DNA of 64,000 nucleotides from HK1 sp965220535 (GTDB lineage Bacteria; Pseudomonadota; Gammaproteobacteria; HK1). A program made the translations under genes and the position numbers. The stretch spans positions 3,968,001-4,032,000 of the forward strand of contig OZ244833.1 in assembly GCA_965220535.1 (NCBI GenBank), written 5' to 3'. The notes below the pieces were generated by a model. The model was not told the DNA's origin and made no database searches. It saw only the letters and a program-made list of their open reading frames with translations. Positions 18,901 to 26,784 of the stretch are shown here, in pieces (the stretch's first letter is position 1; the number at the start of each line of letters is the position of its first letter).

Positions 18901-19726
18901 GGGTGGCTATACACCGGACTGGCGTTCGTTGCTCTCGGTGCCGGAAATTAACGGACATCAAGGGGAGTGGTTGCTTTTGCAAGGGTTCGTCTATGGGATC
19001 GATGAGGGTCACGATCGAGAGATTTTTGCCTTCTTGCGCGGGATGTTCATCGCGCGCAAAGATATTTGTAGTCTTAGGACTAAATTCTTTGAGGTGGATT
19101 TTCCAGGAAATGGCAATCTCCCCGAAGGTGCCACTGAAAATAATATCTACGCAGGTGAGGCTGGACGCCGTCAGAACTATGCGCGGCACCTCTATCGACG
19201 GAACATCGGGTACCGCCGGCAAATTTTGAAAGCATTCGAGCCGTTTGATTCATATTTCAGAACGCATCCGAAAGGAAAGGGCTCGGATGCCTCTTTCACT
19301 GGTATTTGTCTTGAAATCCCGTATATTGAATTTAGCGGAGAATCTCACCATTCATCGCAAAATGATTTCTTGATTTTCAACCTTCCTGCGCCTAGTCTAA
19401 TTCAGCGTTTTGGTCTTTCGAGTAAGAATCGCGAGATCGATTTCTACGATTCAATGGGAAAACCCGGTACTCTTTTTCGAGAAGCCGGTGGGCAGAACGA
19501 AGATCGACACAGTCTATTGTACATCCGCGCCGATCTTCTTCGGCGTTACCTGAAAGAAACGCGCCAAGTTCTTGTTTGGTGCAACTGGGGAGAACGAAAC
19601 TGGTTGAAGAAGATGGAAGGTTATGAAGTGATCAGCGATCCTGCCAGAGATCGAATTTACCAATCAAAAGACCACATACATCGATCTTTTTATCAGTGGT
19701 CCGCTAAGGATGGAGGTATCGTCTAG
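15914..19726 (+). CDS. Large STAND-like P-loop NTPase (putative stand-alone defence protein)
   Basis: A 1270-residue soluble protein. A helical N-terminal region includes the motif SRYTPGID near residues 23-30. A P-loop NTPase follows, with Walker A GEWGTGKTH (about 192-200), Walker B RAIFILDGINEG (about 257-268) and a sensor-like LIVSCRTPFES. The remaining 900 residues are helical and unassigned, with a conserved-looking GKKYSWIAYFE segment near residue 925. The single-gene layout, size and NTPase type resemble STAND/Avs-like phage sensors, but I cannot name a subfamily or identify an effector domain. I prefer ATG 15914 because the earlier in-frame start would translate the IS-end relic. The gene is visibly less GC-rich than the ssp genes. 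Confidence 0.65.
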   Translation: MSSPPETFLASLITLSRKQIGQAGSRYTPGIDPDAPNIKIERLFAAIENVVCGAGAHARFQSVLDEFSKEWKLAKHYSQRPNTLQRRVNKARKFLSPMMKRLRMGEAAAGEEWSSLLTKIESDLMKDIEHWRLEEDKPKLTERDTGYSSTHNPISEKINAIARCLTIVHEEKEYIHRLEFKLLHDPNLLIKGEWGTGKTHLLCDVAQNRINHCQATVLVLAKNFKSNVVCEICSQIDKECTVAEIFNRLEELANKTEERAIFILDGINEGSRQEWLEAVTTLQSLVANRRNIGLIVSCRTPFESIAIKHEDLEKFHKVDHIGFDDQGFEAQEEFFRYYDLPLPEVPLLDREFSRPLTLKLIGESLKNLTVKKRARGFAGIASGQKGMTYVLESFVDCVGETIEHQYSLGSNGCWQLLKGSDRIVDRKYAGFAPCMAENLRDYVNRTEADRIIAANYPKLKPAQRCKLLDALRTNGLINEDVVWYSAKTERKFRVIFRLPYQRFSDHLIARHLLSKHLNASSVKAIKQSFEGRSSLARIFQTSNKNSREYAKPGLAQALITEFPERVKKQLPSKQRELFFVLPKRARCLNAYSGPFIEGVFWRAPEAFTEGTHVIIKKYLNSGSRAWWQMVDALAAVSTKPKHPYQARRLYEFLASYSMSDRDLQWSEYLRRRYALFTIGRLLAWAENLNVANLEQRSAENIVVLLSLVLTTVARSDRDLATKALVLIGERFPEVLFTHVVTTLGFNDPYVPERMLAAAYGTTLSLVDSEEAPTFRPLLGKLAKSLYQMMFGPEAGNATHHTLMRDYALGIIEIAQCAKCVSLPKTASRGIVAPFPNTPSTFVSDGTPDPSVKKSIGHSIEMDFKNYTIGRLIPNRGNYDYDNSDYVQVCAKIERRMFDLGYREERFKDADDRIRSKSIYMRNQDKVDRYGKKYSWIAYFEMWGEREAVKKLPDQRLGGRTSDCGVDPSFPKRPPCWTPPIPNLFGDMDATTEAWVEGGYTPDWRSLLSVPEINGHQGEWLLLQGFVYGIDEGHDREIFAFLRGMFIARKDICSLRTKFFEVDFPGNGNLPEGATENNIYAGEAGRRQNYARHLYRRNIGYRRQILKAFEPFDSYFRTHPKGKGSDASFTGICLEIPYIEFSGESHHSSQNDFLIFNLPAPSLIQRFGLSSKNREIDFYDSMGKPGTLFREAGGQNEDRHSLLYIRADLLRRYLKETRQVLVWCNWGERNWLKKMEGYEVISDPARDRIYQSKDHIHRSFYQWSAKDGGIV

Positions 19727-19794
19727 AGCCGATTTTCAACCCGCTGCGCTATGTGCTGCGATCCTCTTCTAACATGATATGAAGGAGCGGATTG

Positions 19795-20190
19795 ATGACA
19801 AATAGAACGCTGACCGGTAGATGTGAATGCGGGAAAGTGAGGTTCAATGTTGAATCGCCTCGAGAAGCCATCACTGTTTGCCACTGCAGTCAGTGCAGAA
19901 GAACCAGCGGGCATTTATGGGCTGCTACTCATGCGCCTTATGACCAAGTGGAATTCTTGGAAAGCGAGGGGCTGACATGGTTTGCATCCTCCGATTTCGC
20001 AAAACGAGGCTTTTGCAAGTATTGCGGTTCGAGCCTGTTCTATCGAATGAACGGCGAGGATAGTATAGGTATCGCCGTCGGGTGTTTGGATAGCCCGACA
20101 GGAATGTCGATAGGAAGGCATATTTTCGTGGCGGACAAGGGTGATTACTACGACATCAAGGACGATGTGCCGATACTGGATAAGTATTGA
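19795..20190 (+). CDS. GFA/CENP-V family zinc protein
   Basis: A 131-residue protein with the full cysteine set of the glutathione-dependent formaldehyde-activating (GFA) fold: GRCECGKVRF (Cys10, Cys12), VCHCSQCRR (Cys29, Cys31, Cys34) and FCKYCGSSLF (about residues 72-76). Members bind zinc and are annotated as handling formaldehyde-glutathione adducts or as carbon-sulfur lyases; the real substrate is often unknown. The ATG at 19795 follows GAAGGAG. It lies 68 bases after the STAND gene on the same strand, and nothing in it suggests a defence role. Confidence 0.85.
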   Translation: MTNRTLTGRCECGKVRFNVESPREAITVCHCSQCRRTSGHLWAATHAPYDQVEFLESEGLTWFASSDFAKRGFCKYCGSSLFYRMNGEDSIGIAVGCLDSPTGMSIGRHIFVADKGDYYDIKDDVPILDKY

Positions 20191-20319
20191 CGGGATTCGG
20201 GAATGCGGGGAGAGTAGGTCGTCGGTCAAGCCTGAACCCTCGAGGAGAGTGCAATATGAGCAATTGACGATGGTCAATCGTCGTGCTGGATAAGAGGGAT
20301 CGATAGTGTCCCGATACTT

Positions 20320-23055
20320 TTATCCACGCCATCCTTCGCTCATCAGTTCGGAAAAATCTCTTCTCGAGAGCACTTCCGAGCAGTCGCGCCAATCCTTATC
20401 GGTCGGTTCTATGGTGGCGGTGTAGCGCAAATCGAAGCCGGTGGCTTCCTTTTGTGCATCGATGTACTCGTCTATCTTTTCGCCCAAGGTCTCGATATCG
20501 TCAATCCACTCGTCCTTGATGGTATCCGGGAGCGAGCCGAAAAGGTTGTATCGATCTCGCATGCGTTCGGAAAGTCGCTCATAGATTTTTTCGTCCACGG
20601 TCCGCTCGTTCACGAGATTGAGCATATCGACCTTTTCCCGTACTTGCCCGATCCGTTTGATGCGCCCGATGCGTTGTTCCAGTTTTGTCGGGTTCCAAGG
20701 AAGATCGATGTTGATCAGTGTGCCCAGCGTTTGCAGGTTCAGTCCCTCGCAGGCGGCGTCGGTAGCGACCATGATGCGAATTCCGTGTTCCGCCACCATC
20801 TTCTTCAGCGTTTCTCGCTTGGTTTGAACGCTATCGCCTCTTTGGTAAATCCGACTCTTATCGGCGCCGGCATAGAGCCCGATCGCTATATCGGGGTATC
20901 GTTCAGCGAGCGAATCGGCTACCCATTTGGCGGTGTCGTAGTACTGGCTAAATATGATGACACCGTGATCGAGCCACTTTTCATGCTCGAGATAGTGCAA
21001 GACAGCGGATAGTTTGGGATCTTCCTCGATGCGCTCGAGTCGGGCAATCAGGCGAGCGAGGGCTTCGCTTTCCTCATCGTCCGTGATTTCGAGATCGATC
21101 TCCAGATCATCGGCTTCTTCGTGGATGATTCGATCTTTAAAAAGCTTCCGAGCCGTTTTGATTCCGGCCTTGATGCTCGAGCAAATGCGTTGCTCCATGA
21201 GATTTTTCATGAATCCACCGCTCTTGCCTCGGTTTCCCAGCGCCTTGCCGAATAGGCGGGCTTCGCGATAGGCTTCCCGGAAGTCATCGTTCGTCCTTAG
21301 AGCCAAAGCCTCGAACAGAATATTGAATCGCTGCGGTTCTCGAGTCAGATTATGTGAAGGGTGGATATCCACGCCGACTTTGGTCAACAGTCCTTCGGAC
21401 TCCAAGGCGGTCCGTTTGCGCAGCACGATGTGTCGCACGAACGGATTTTCCCTTTGAAAGAAGGTGATGCCGTTCTCCCTTGCAAGCTCGTCATCGATAA
21501 TTTCGCGAGTGTCTTCGTTGAGATCGGCGAGCGGCTTGCTCGTTTGCCAATCGCTTTCGGTCAGTCCGAGATCCTGACGAATGGCACTATATAGACGCCT
21601 TGCCCGTTTCTCTTGGCTGGCATTGACCAAAGGCAGAGGCGAACGCAACAGTTCCCAAGCCGTAGAGATATCCGTGACCGGCCGCTCACCGGATAAAACG
21701 GGCAGTGCTTCCGAAGGACGGTGCCACTTGGCGAACTCGCTGCCCAGAACGAAGTGCCCTTTGCCTTGATGCAAGATACGCATCAGGTCCCAAAGGTCGT
21801 CGAACCGTGTCTGGATGGGAGTGGCAGTGCCCAGCAAGAGGTGGTCGGTCTGTGCGGCTATTTTGAGCATGAACGCCAATAGTTCGTTCGCAGTGCCTGC
21901 GCCTTGGCCGAAACCTTGGCGTGTGCGCGCCTTATGAGCCTCGTCGAGAATCACCAGTCCGTACTTTAAGCCTAGAAGGTACTTCTTTTCGAGCGAATCG
22001 CGCATCATCAGCCCGGTCGAAACGATTCCGATCCGCAAGGGGCATTTCGCGATCTGCTCGTGTCCGGTAGGCGATATCGCGCGGGCGTCGACGTCGAGCC
22101 AGGCCTTTTGTTGGGTTTCCCAACGAGCGCAGTAAATACCCAATTTATCGATCAGTTCGGTTTGCCACTGCTCACATAAGGTGGCCGGGGCGAAGATGAC
22201 GATCGGCTTGCGTGATCGATGCTCTTTGTCGCTCAGCAGACACAAGGTCAGTGCCGCAGTCGCCAAGGAAAGGGTTTTTCCAAGCCCGACCTCGTCTGCG
22301 AGGAGCAGGCGTACGATACCGTGGTTTTTGTAGTGTCGCAAACACTCGGTAATGAAGCCTCGTTGCCAAGGCTGCAGCGACAAGCCTTCTTTGTAAAGTG
22401 GGGATTCGACCAGCGCTGCGGGTGCGAGATCGTCATCGTTTTCGATCTCTTCGACGAAGACTTCTCGCCGATATCCGCGACGTCGGACCTCTCTGACAAC
22501 GGCGTTCGGCAAGGACCGCGCCGCATTCCATAGGTATTCGAACTCTTGTTCGATCCACGCCACTCCCTCGGGAGAGTCGTCCTCCCAGAGAATTTCGTAG
22601 TGGCGCTGCCAACCGCTGCTCGTCTCGTTCATGGATCCGATGAAACCGATCTTGGAACCATCGGCCGTTTCTATAACACCGGCCTTGCCATGCAAGAATC
22701 CGCAGAGACTGTCGGGCGCGACTCGCACGGCTTGGCCGTGCTTGCTGAGAAACTCATCCAGTCGGCGGTAGCGATCACGATTGAGCAGAGCCTCGGCTTC
22801 CAATGTCATGTCGTTCCAACGTCCGACCATTTTGGATTCGCGTAGCTGGGCGACTCTGAGATCGTCCGGATGGATATCCACATTGCAGACGATCTTCACC
22901 TCGGGGATCGATTCCAGCAATTCGTTGGCGACTTCGAATAACGAACTGGTGAAATATCCGGCTATCCGCCGATAGCTACGCGCGTGCCGGAGATGCTCCA
23001 ACAGGAAACTGCGATCCAGTTGGTGTGTGCGGGAAGAGAGTCGCCGAATGGTCAT
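20320..23055 (-). CDS. Hma-type PLD-SNF2 helicase
   Basis: A 911-residue fusion. The N-terminal 180 residues form a phospholipase-D-like nuclease domain, with HGKAGVIE near residue 119 and GSMNET near 138. A superfamily 2 SNF2-like helicase follows: Walker A ADEVGLGKT near 247-255, DEAH box in VILDEAHK near 370, GTATPIQ motif III, and motif VI QRIGRIKRIGQ near 797. Such proteins are annotated as phospholipase-D-like anti-phage helicases beside DUF1156 methylases. It is last in the operon, 41 bases after the methylase gene. Only one HxK motif is apparent, so the nuclease would have to dimerise, which is usual for single-motif PLD enzymes. Confidence 0.85.
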   Translation of the reverse strand: MTIRRLSSRTHQLDRSFLLEHLRHARSYRRIAGYFTSSLFEVANELLESIPEVKIVCNVDIHPDDLRVAQLRESKMVGRWNDMTLEAEALLNRDRYRRLDEFLSKHGQAVRVAPDSLCGFLHGKAGVIETADGSKIGFIGSMNETSSGWQRHYEILWEDDSPEGVAWIEQEFEYLWNAARSLPNAVVREVRRRGYRREVFVEEIENDDDLAPAALVESPLYKEGLSLQPWQRGFITECLRHYKNHGIVRLLLADEVGLGKTLSLATAALTLCLLSDKEHRSRKPIVIFAPATLCEQWQTELIDKLGIYCARWETQQKAWLDVDARAISPTGHEQIAKCPLRIGIVSTGLMMRDSLEKKYLLGLKYGLVILDEAHKARTRQGFGQGAGTANELLAFMLKIAAQTDHLLLGTATPIQTRFDDLWDLMRILHQGKGHFVLGSEFAKWHRPSEALPVLSGERPVTDISTAWELLRSPLPLVNASQEKRARRLYSAIRQDLGLTESDWQTSKPLADLNEDTREIIDDELARENGITFFQRENPFVRHIVLRKRTALESEGLLTKVGVDIHPSHNLTREPQRFNILFEALALRTNDDFREAYREARLFGKALGNRGKSGGFMKNLMEQRICSSIKAGIKTARKLFKDRIIHEEADDLEIDLEITDDEESEALARLIARLERIEEDPKLSAVLHYLEHEKWLDHGVIIFSQYYDTAKWVADSLAERYPDIAIGLYAGADKSRIYQRGDSVQTKRETLKKMVAEHGIRIMVATDAACEGLNLQTLGTLINIDLPWNPTKLEQRIGRIKRIGQVREKVDMLNLVNERTVDEKIYERLSERMRDRYNLFGSLPDTIKDEWIDDIETLGEKIDEYIDAQKEATGFDLRYTATIEPTDKDWRDCSEVLSRRDFSELMSEGWRG

Positions 23056-23096
23056 GGGTCAAAGAGATTGCCCAGAATCGGCCGTGCCATGACTCA

Positions 23097-26000
23097 TTAT
23101 CCGAGTGCACGCAGATTGCGCAAGCGGGCGCCGAGCACTTCGGCGGCTTCACGCGATTTAGCCTCAGGCGCCTTGCGTTCGATGAAGCCCAAGATTTCGA
23201 TCAGGAGCGGGCGAATATCGATGAAATCCGGCATTTCCGCTCGGATCTGATCGATCACCGTTTGCGGCTCTGTTTCCCCCAATAGTTGCTGCAGCCCGAT
23301 GATGATGCGGCCGAGCCACGTCGCGCCGATTTCAGTGCTCTCCGTAAGGTCTCGCGATCCGAATTCGCTTACCCGTTTCAACCGCGCTTTGTTCGCTGTC
23401 ATACTGCCCATGACTCGGGTGTACTCCTTGACCCGGAAGGCTTTCGCGAAGTTCTGGTAATTATCGAGCTTGGAGGCGCCGGTCGTTTCCATGTCCATCA
23501 TGCGTAGATAAAAGCGCTGAATCCCGCTCAGCTTTTCCCAGGTTTCGGTACTTAGCCCATCGGGTACGAGGAGGTTGTTCGCGGCTTCGGCGGCTTGCTG
23601 CACGATCTCGTCGACGACCGTTGTTTCGCCGCGCCGGCGCGGACGCAGCGCAAAGTTGGTTACATCCTCGTCGCCGATACGAGTGTGAGAGGTCAGTACC
23701 TTGAGCGCCGCAGCGTAGCCGGCCATTTGAAGATCGGAGTCGTTGAAAACCGGCTCGCCGACCTTGCTCTTCATCTCTTCGTTGAGATGCATCATGGTCT
23801 CGATCTGCCGCTCCACTTCGGTACGAACGGCGGGGAGGATTCGTTGTTTGAAGCCGGCATTGTCGCCCGCAGGTCTTTTGCGCAAGATCAAGATAACGGT
23901 GCCTTGAACGTAGCCGCCTTTTTTGAGTTCGGAAGTCGTCTCGGTGGCGATATACCATGCAGCCACGACTTGAAGGCCTGCGGCCCAGAAAATACCCACC
24001 ATATCGGACCACACGCCGGTGTCTTGATGGGTGAACATCACGCACTGCATGCCGTTATCCGGCATGCGTTCGGCCATCGCCCGGTAGGCGTCGATCATTC
24101 CATGTCTGAAAGCATCGCCCGATCCCTTGATGGCGAGTGCCCGCCTTGAATCCCACGTCCAATTGCAGAACTCCTCAGGCGGATTCCGTCGTAGCCAAGC
24201 GATGAAGAACTCCGTGATTTCATGATAATTCACGGCGTCGGCGTATGGAGGATCGGTGATCCAGTAGTCGCAAGTACGCGAGGGCTGATTCGCCGGTGCC
24301 GAGACCACCTTGTGCCCGAGATTCGGAAGCGTTTCCTCGGCCATTCGGAATGATCCGGTACCATAGCCCGACCATGAGCGGGTAGCATAGTTGTATAAAG
24401 TGTTGAGTACTTGGTTCGAGAAGACGCCGACAGTGCCACCCAACCCCCCACCGTCGCTTGGTTTCCAGCGACTGAGTTTAGAGTTGAAGTCAGCCATCTT
24501 CGCGATATTCATCCAGCCGAGCGTGGCTCGGGGAGATTCCCGCCAAGCCTTCAACACCAGCGCTTGCATCAGTATTTGTCGTGGGTTGAAAAGATGATGC
24601 CAATATGTCCAGCCCCGGGCACGGATGGGCTCATCGGTAGTGGTGCCGGATTCGATCTGCATATCAGGCGTCAGCCCTTCGATCTGCCAGTTCGCTAGGT
24701 TATCGCTCACGATCTTTTCGACTTTGTATTCTCGCTCCAAATCGGCATCGGTCACGCCACGAAAATATGTGATTTTCCGGGGTTTGTAGATAGAATCTTT
24801 CGTGATCCACTGTATGGCATAAAGCCGTTCTTGGAAGATGTCTTTTTCGTGCGGAACGAAATCGAATTTCTCCCAGCGACGCAATTTATTATAAGTCGAT
24901 CGATCCGGTCCACGATAGTCTCCGCGCAGAGTTTTCATCGGCGTTCGATAAGTCGTGCCGTCCAGTTCATAGACAAGAGCGCCGTCGATAATCGTGCCTT
25001 TTTCCGCTTCCTCCATTTCTTTTTTTGAACAACCGCTCACCACATCGATCTTGAAGCGCTGATTCGCGTGATCCGCTTTCAGTTCGGCGATCGTGCCGAG
25101 TTTCGGCGATATGATCCGACTGGGCAGCATCGGCACCATCCACCCGCTTTCGGGGCATCTGGTTTCAAGGCAATACAGATATGTCTTGCTGCGGTTACCA
25201 TCGTTATCATGCTCGACACCGAGATCGATCAGATCCTTGTCGACCCTTTCCATTACCGCCTGCTGAGCCTCTTCGAATATGGCACGGTTTTTATTCGATG
25301 CTCCTATGATATTTATCGCTCCCCAAGTCAGCATGCAGGCGATAGGATTGAGGTCGGCGGCATAAATGTCGCAGCCGATTCGCGCCGACTCGAAGGGGAT
25401 GGAACCGCCGCCGCAGAAGGTATCTCCTACACGCGGTCGATGTCCGAAGCGCAAGATACCCATCTGCTCGATGAGTTCGGGGAAGGAGTGAGCGTCGATC
25501 CCCCATTTGGCATAGTGGTCATTCACCGCAGGCCAGATCGGTGCATAGAGCCAGTCATGATCGATCTCTTCGGGGCGTTTGCAGTGCTTGGCCTTCTCTT
25601 CGTAGGTTGGAAGGGTCGCAAGCGCTTGCTCGATGAGATGAATCTTTGCCTCGGTTGAGACATGACGGATCCATCGTAGCGATATACCCTCTTTGTCCGC
25701 ATCGAACGGACACTCGAGGCTCAAAAGACGATCGCCTTCAGGGAGATCGTCGCGTCCCTTGAAGGTGAAATAATTCCATGGATTTGAAAGCGCGATATGA
25801 GCGGCGATATGATTCGGTTTCAGATCGTTTTTAATGAAAGCGCGTCGAGCGAGCCCATGATCATCGAACGCCATCAATTTTTCGAAGATCTCGAGGTCTT
25901 TCTCGTTTTCGTCGGTTTGGGGTAGCAGCGACCCCAAGACGATAGCCCGAACCAAGACAAGCGGCTTGCGACCCTTCCAGTACGAGCCGATGCCCGTCAG

Positions 26001-26141
26001 AGTCTGCGCGTTGCCTGCGTTTCGTTCCGACTGCGCTTCGATGGATACTTTTTGTGCCGGGAATACCGCTTGGATCAGGGCAGGGGTATCCTTCAACGCC
26101 AATGAAGCGAGGGTCGTTCTTGCTCTTGCTTTTTTGGTCAT
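23097..26141 (-). CDS. Hma-type DUF1156 DNA methyltransferase
   Basis: A 1014-residue adenine-type DNA methylase. The N-terminal part (residues about 25-90, with RKPLVLVRAIVLGSLLP) corresponds to DUF1156. The S-adenosylmethionine motif DTFCGGGSIPFESARIG is near residue 244. The catalytic motif appears as DPPYADAVNYHE near residue 629, so motif I precedes motif IV. It should modify host DNA or mark a target within the Hma system. It starts 3 bases after the DUF3780 gene stop, in the same operon as the DUF499 ATPase and helicase. DUF1156-DUF499-DUF3780 neighbours are a known anti-phage association. Confidence 0.88.
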   Translation of the reverse strand: MTKKARARTTLASLALKDTPALIQAVFPAQKVSIEAQSERNAGNAQTLTGIGSYWKGRKPLVLVRAIVLGSLLPQTDENEKDLEIFEKLMAFDDHGLARRAFIKNDLKPNHIAAHIALSNPWNYFTFKGRDDLPEGDRLLSLECPFDADKEGISLRWIRHVSTEAKIHLIEQALATLPTYEEKAKHCKRPEEIDHDWLYAPIWPAVNDHYAKWGIDAHSFPELIEQMGILRFGHRPRVGDTFCGGGSIPFESARIGCDIYAADLNPIACMLTWGAINIIGASNKNRAIFEEAQQAVMERVDKDLIDLGVEHDNDGNRSKTYLYCLETRCPESGWMVPMLPSRIISPKLGTIAELKADHANQRFKIDVVSGCSKKEMEEAEKGTIIDGALVYELDGTTYRTPMKTLRGDYRGPDRSTYNKLRRWEKFDFVPHEKDIFQERLYAIQWITKDSIYKPRKITYFRGVTDADLEREYKVEKIVSDNLANWQIEGLTPDMQIESGTTTDEPIRARGWTYWHHLFNPRQILMQALVLKAWRESPRATLGWMNIAKMADFNSKLSRWKPSDGGGLGGTVGVFSNQVLNTLYNYATRSWSGYGTGSFRMAEETLPNLGHKVVSAPANQPSRTCDYWITDPPYADAVNYHEITEFFIAWLRRNPPEEFCNWTWDSRRALAIKGSGDAFRHGMIDAYRAMAERMPDNGMQCVMFTHQDTGVWSDMVGIFWAAGLQVVAAWYIATETTSELKKGGYVQGTVILILRKRPAGDNAGFKQRILPAVRTEVERQIETMMHLNEEMKSKVGEPVFNDSDLQMAGYAAALKVLTSHTRIGDEDVTNFALRPRRRGETTVVDEIVQQAAEAANNLLVPDGLSTETWEKLSGIQRFYLRMMDMETTGASKLDNYQNFAKAFRVKEYTRVMGSMTANKARLKRVSEFGSRDLTESTEIGATWLGRIIIGLQQLLGETEPQTVIDQIRAEMPDFIDIRPLLIEILGFIERKAPEAKSREAAEVLGARLRNLRALG

Positions 26142-26144
26142 TTG

Positions 26145-26780
26145 CTATTTGCCCGCAAACAGATCCAGCGGCCCTTGTTCGGAGTCGGCAATACGATGCC
26201 ACCGCAGGCCGGGGGTGATCTGTTCGTTCTGTGCTATATCGCCCAATGCGTGACGCAAAGCCAAGCGCCACCCTTTGTCTCCGTCATTGACGCCGCCGGT
26301 ACTGACCGCTGTCATACCGAACAACCACCAGCGTTCTTCGGGTCGCAGCGCTAGCCAGTTGCGGACGGCAACCGGAATCTTTTCCGATTCCATGGACTCC
26401 ACCGCCCAAGCCAATACACAAATTTCTTTTCCGAAAAGTCGATCCACCGGGTTCTCGCCGACCTTCCAAGCAGATGTCTTCAAATCATGGGTTTTAAGTC
26501 GAACATTGAAGGCTCGCTGAACTTCTGCGCGTATAGCCATCCATCGGGTTCGATCGAGCAGAGATCGGTCGATGACCGCCGTTTCGTCGCCGGTCGCTTG
26601 CAGCCCCAAGTACTCGCTTATCTGTACACGCTTTGTATTCGAGCGAGGGATGATCACCTTGAAGTGATGGGGATCGCTCGTTGCCGGAACGCCGAATCCG
26701 AGCGTCGGTCGAAAAGCGGTTCTATTACCGGGCTTATCGACTTTGCTCGAGGCGTTATTGTGTTGGGAGAGTGTCGACAT
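26145..26780 (-). CDS. Anti-phage-associated DUF3780 protein
   Basis: A 211-residue soluble protein. Segments such as GFGVPATSDPHHFKVIIPRS and GRN-free linkers match the DUF3780 type regularly found between DUF499 and DUF1156 genes. The conserved end contains RPEERWWLFGMTAVSTGG. The function is unknown; an accessory or scaffold role in the methylase-ATPase complex is an inference from constant co-occurrence. I chose ATG at 26780, just 4 bases after the DUF499 stop. An upstream in-frame start at 26852 would overlap that gene and add 24 unlikely residues. Confidence 0.75.
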   Translation of the reverse strand: MSTLSQHNNASSKVDKPGNRTAFRPTLGFGVPATSDPHHFKVIIPRSNTKRVQISEYLGLQATGDETAVIDRSLLDRTRWMAIRAEVQRAFNVRLKTHDLKTSAWKVGENPVDRLFGKEICVLAWAVESMESEKIPVAVRNWLALRPEERWWLFGMTAVSTGGVNDGDKGWRLALRHALGDIAQNEQITPGLRWHRIADSEQGPLDLFAGK

Positions 26781-26784
26781 CCGG

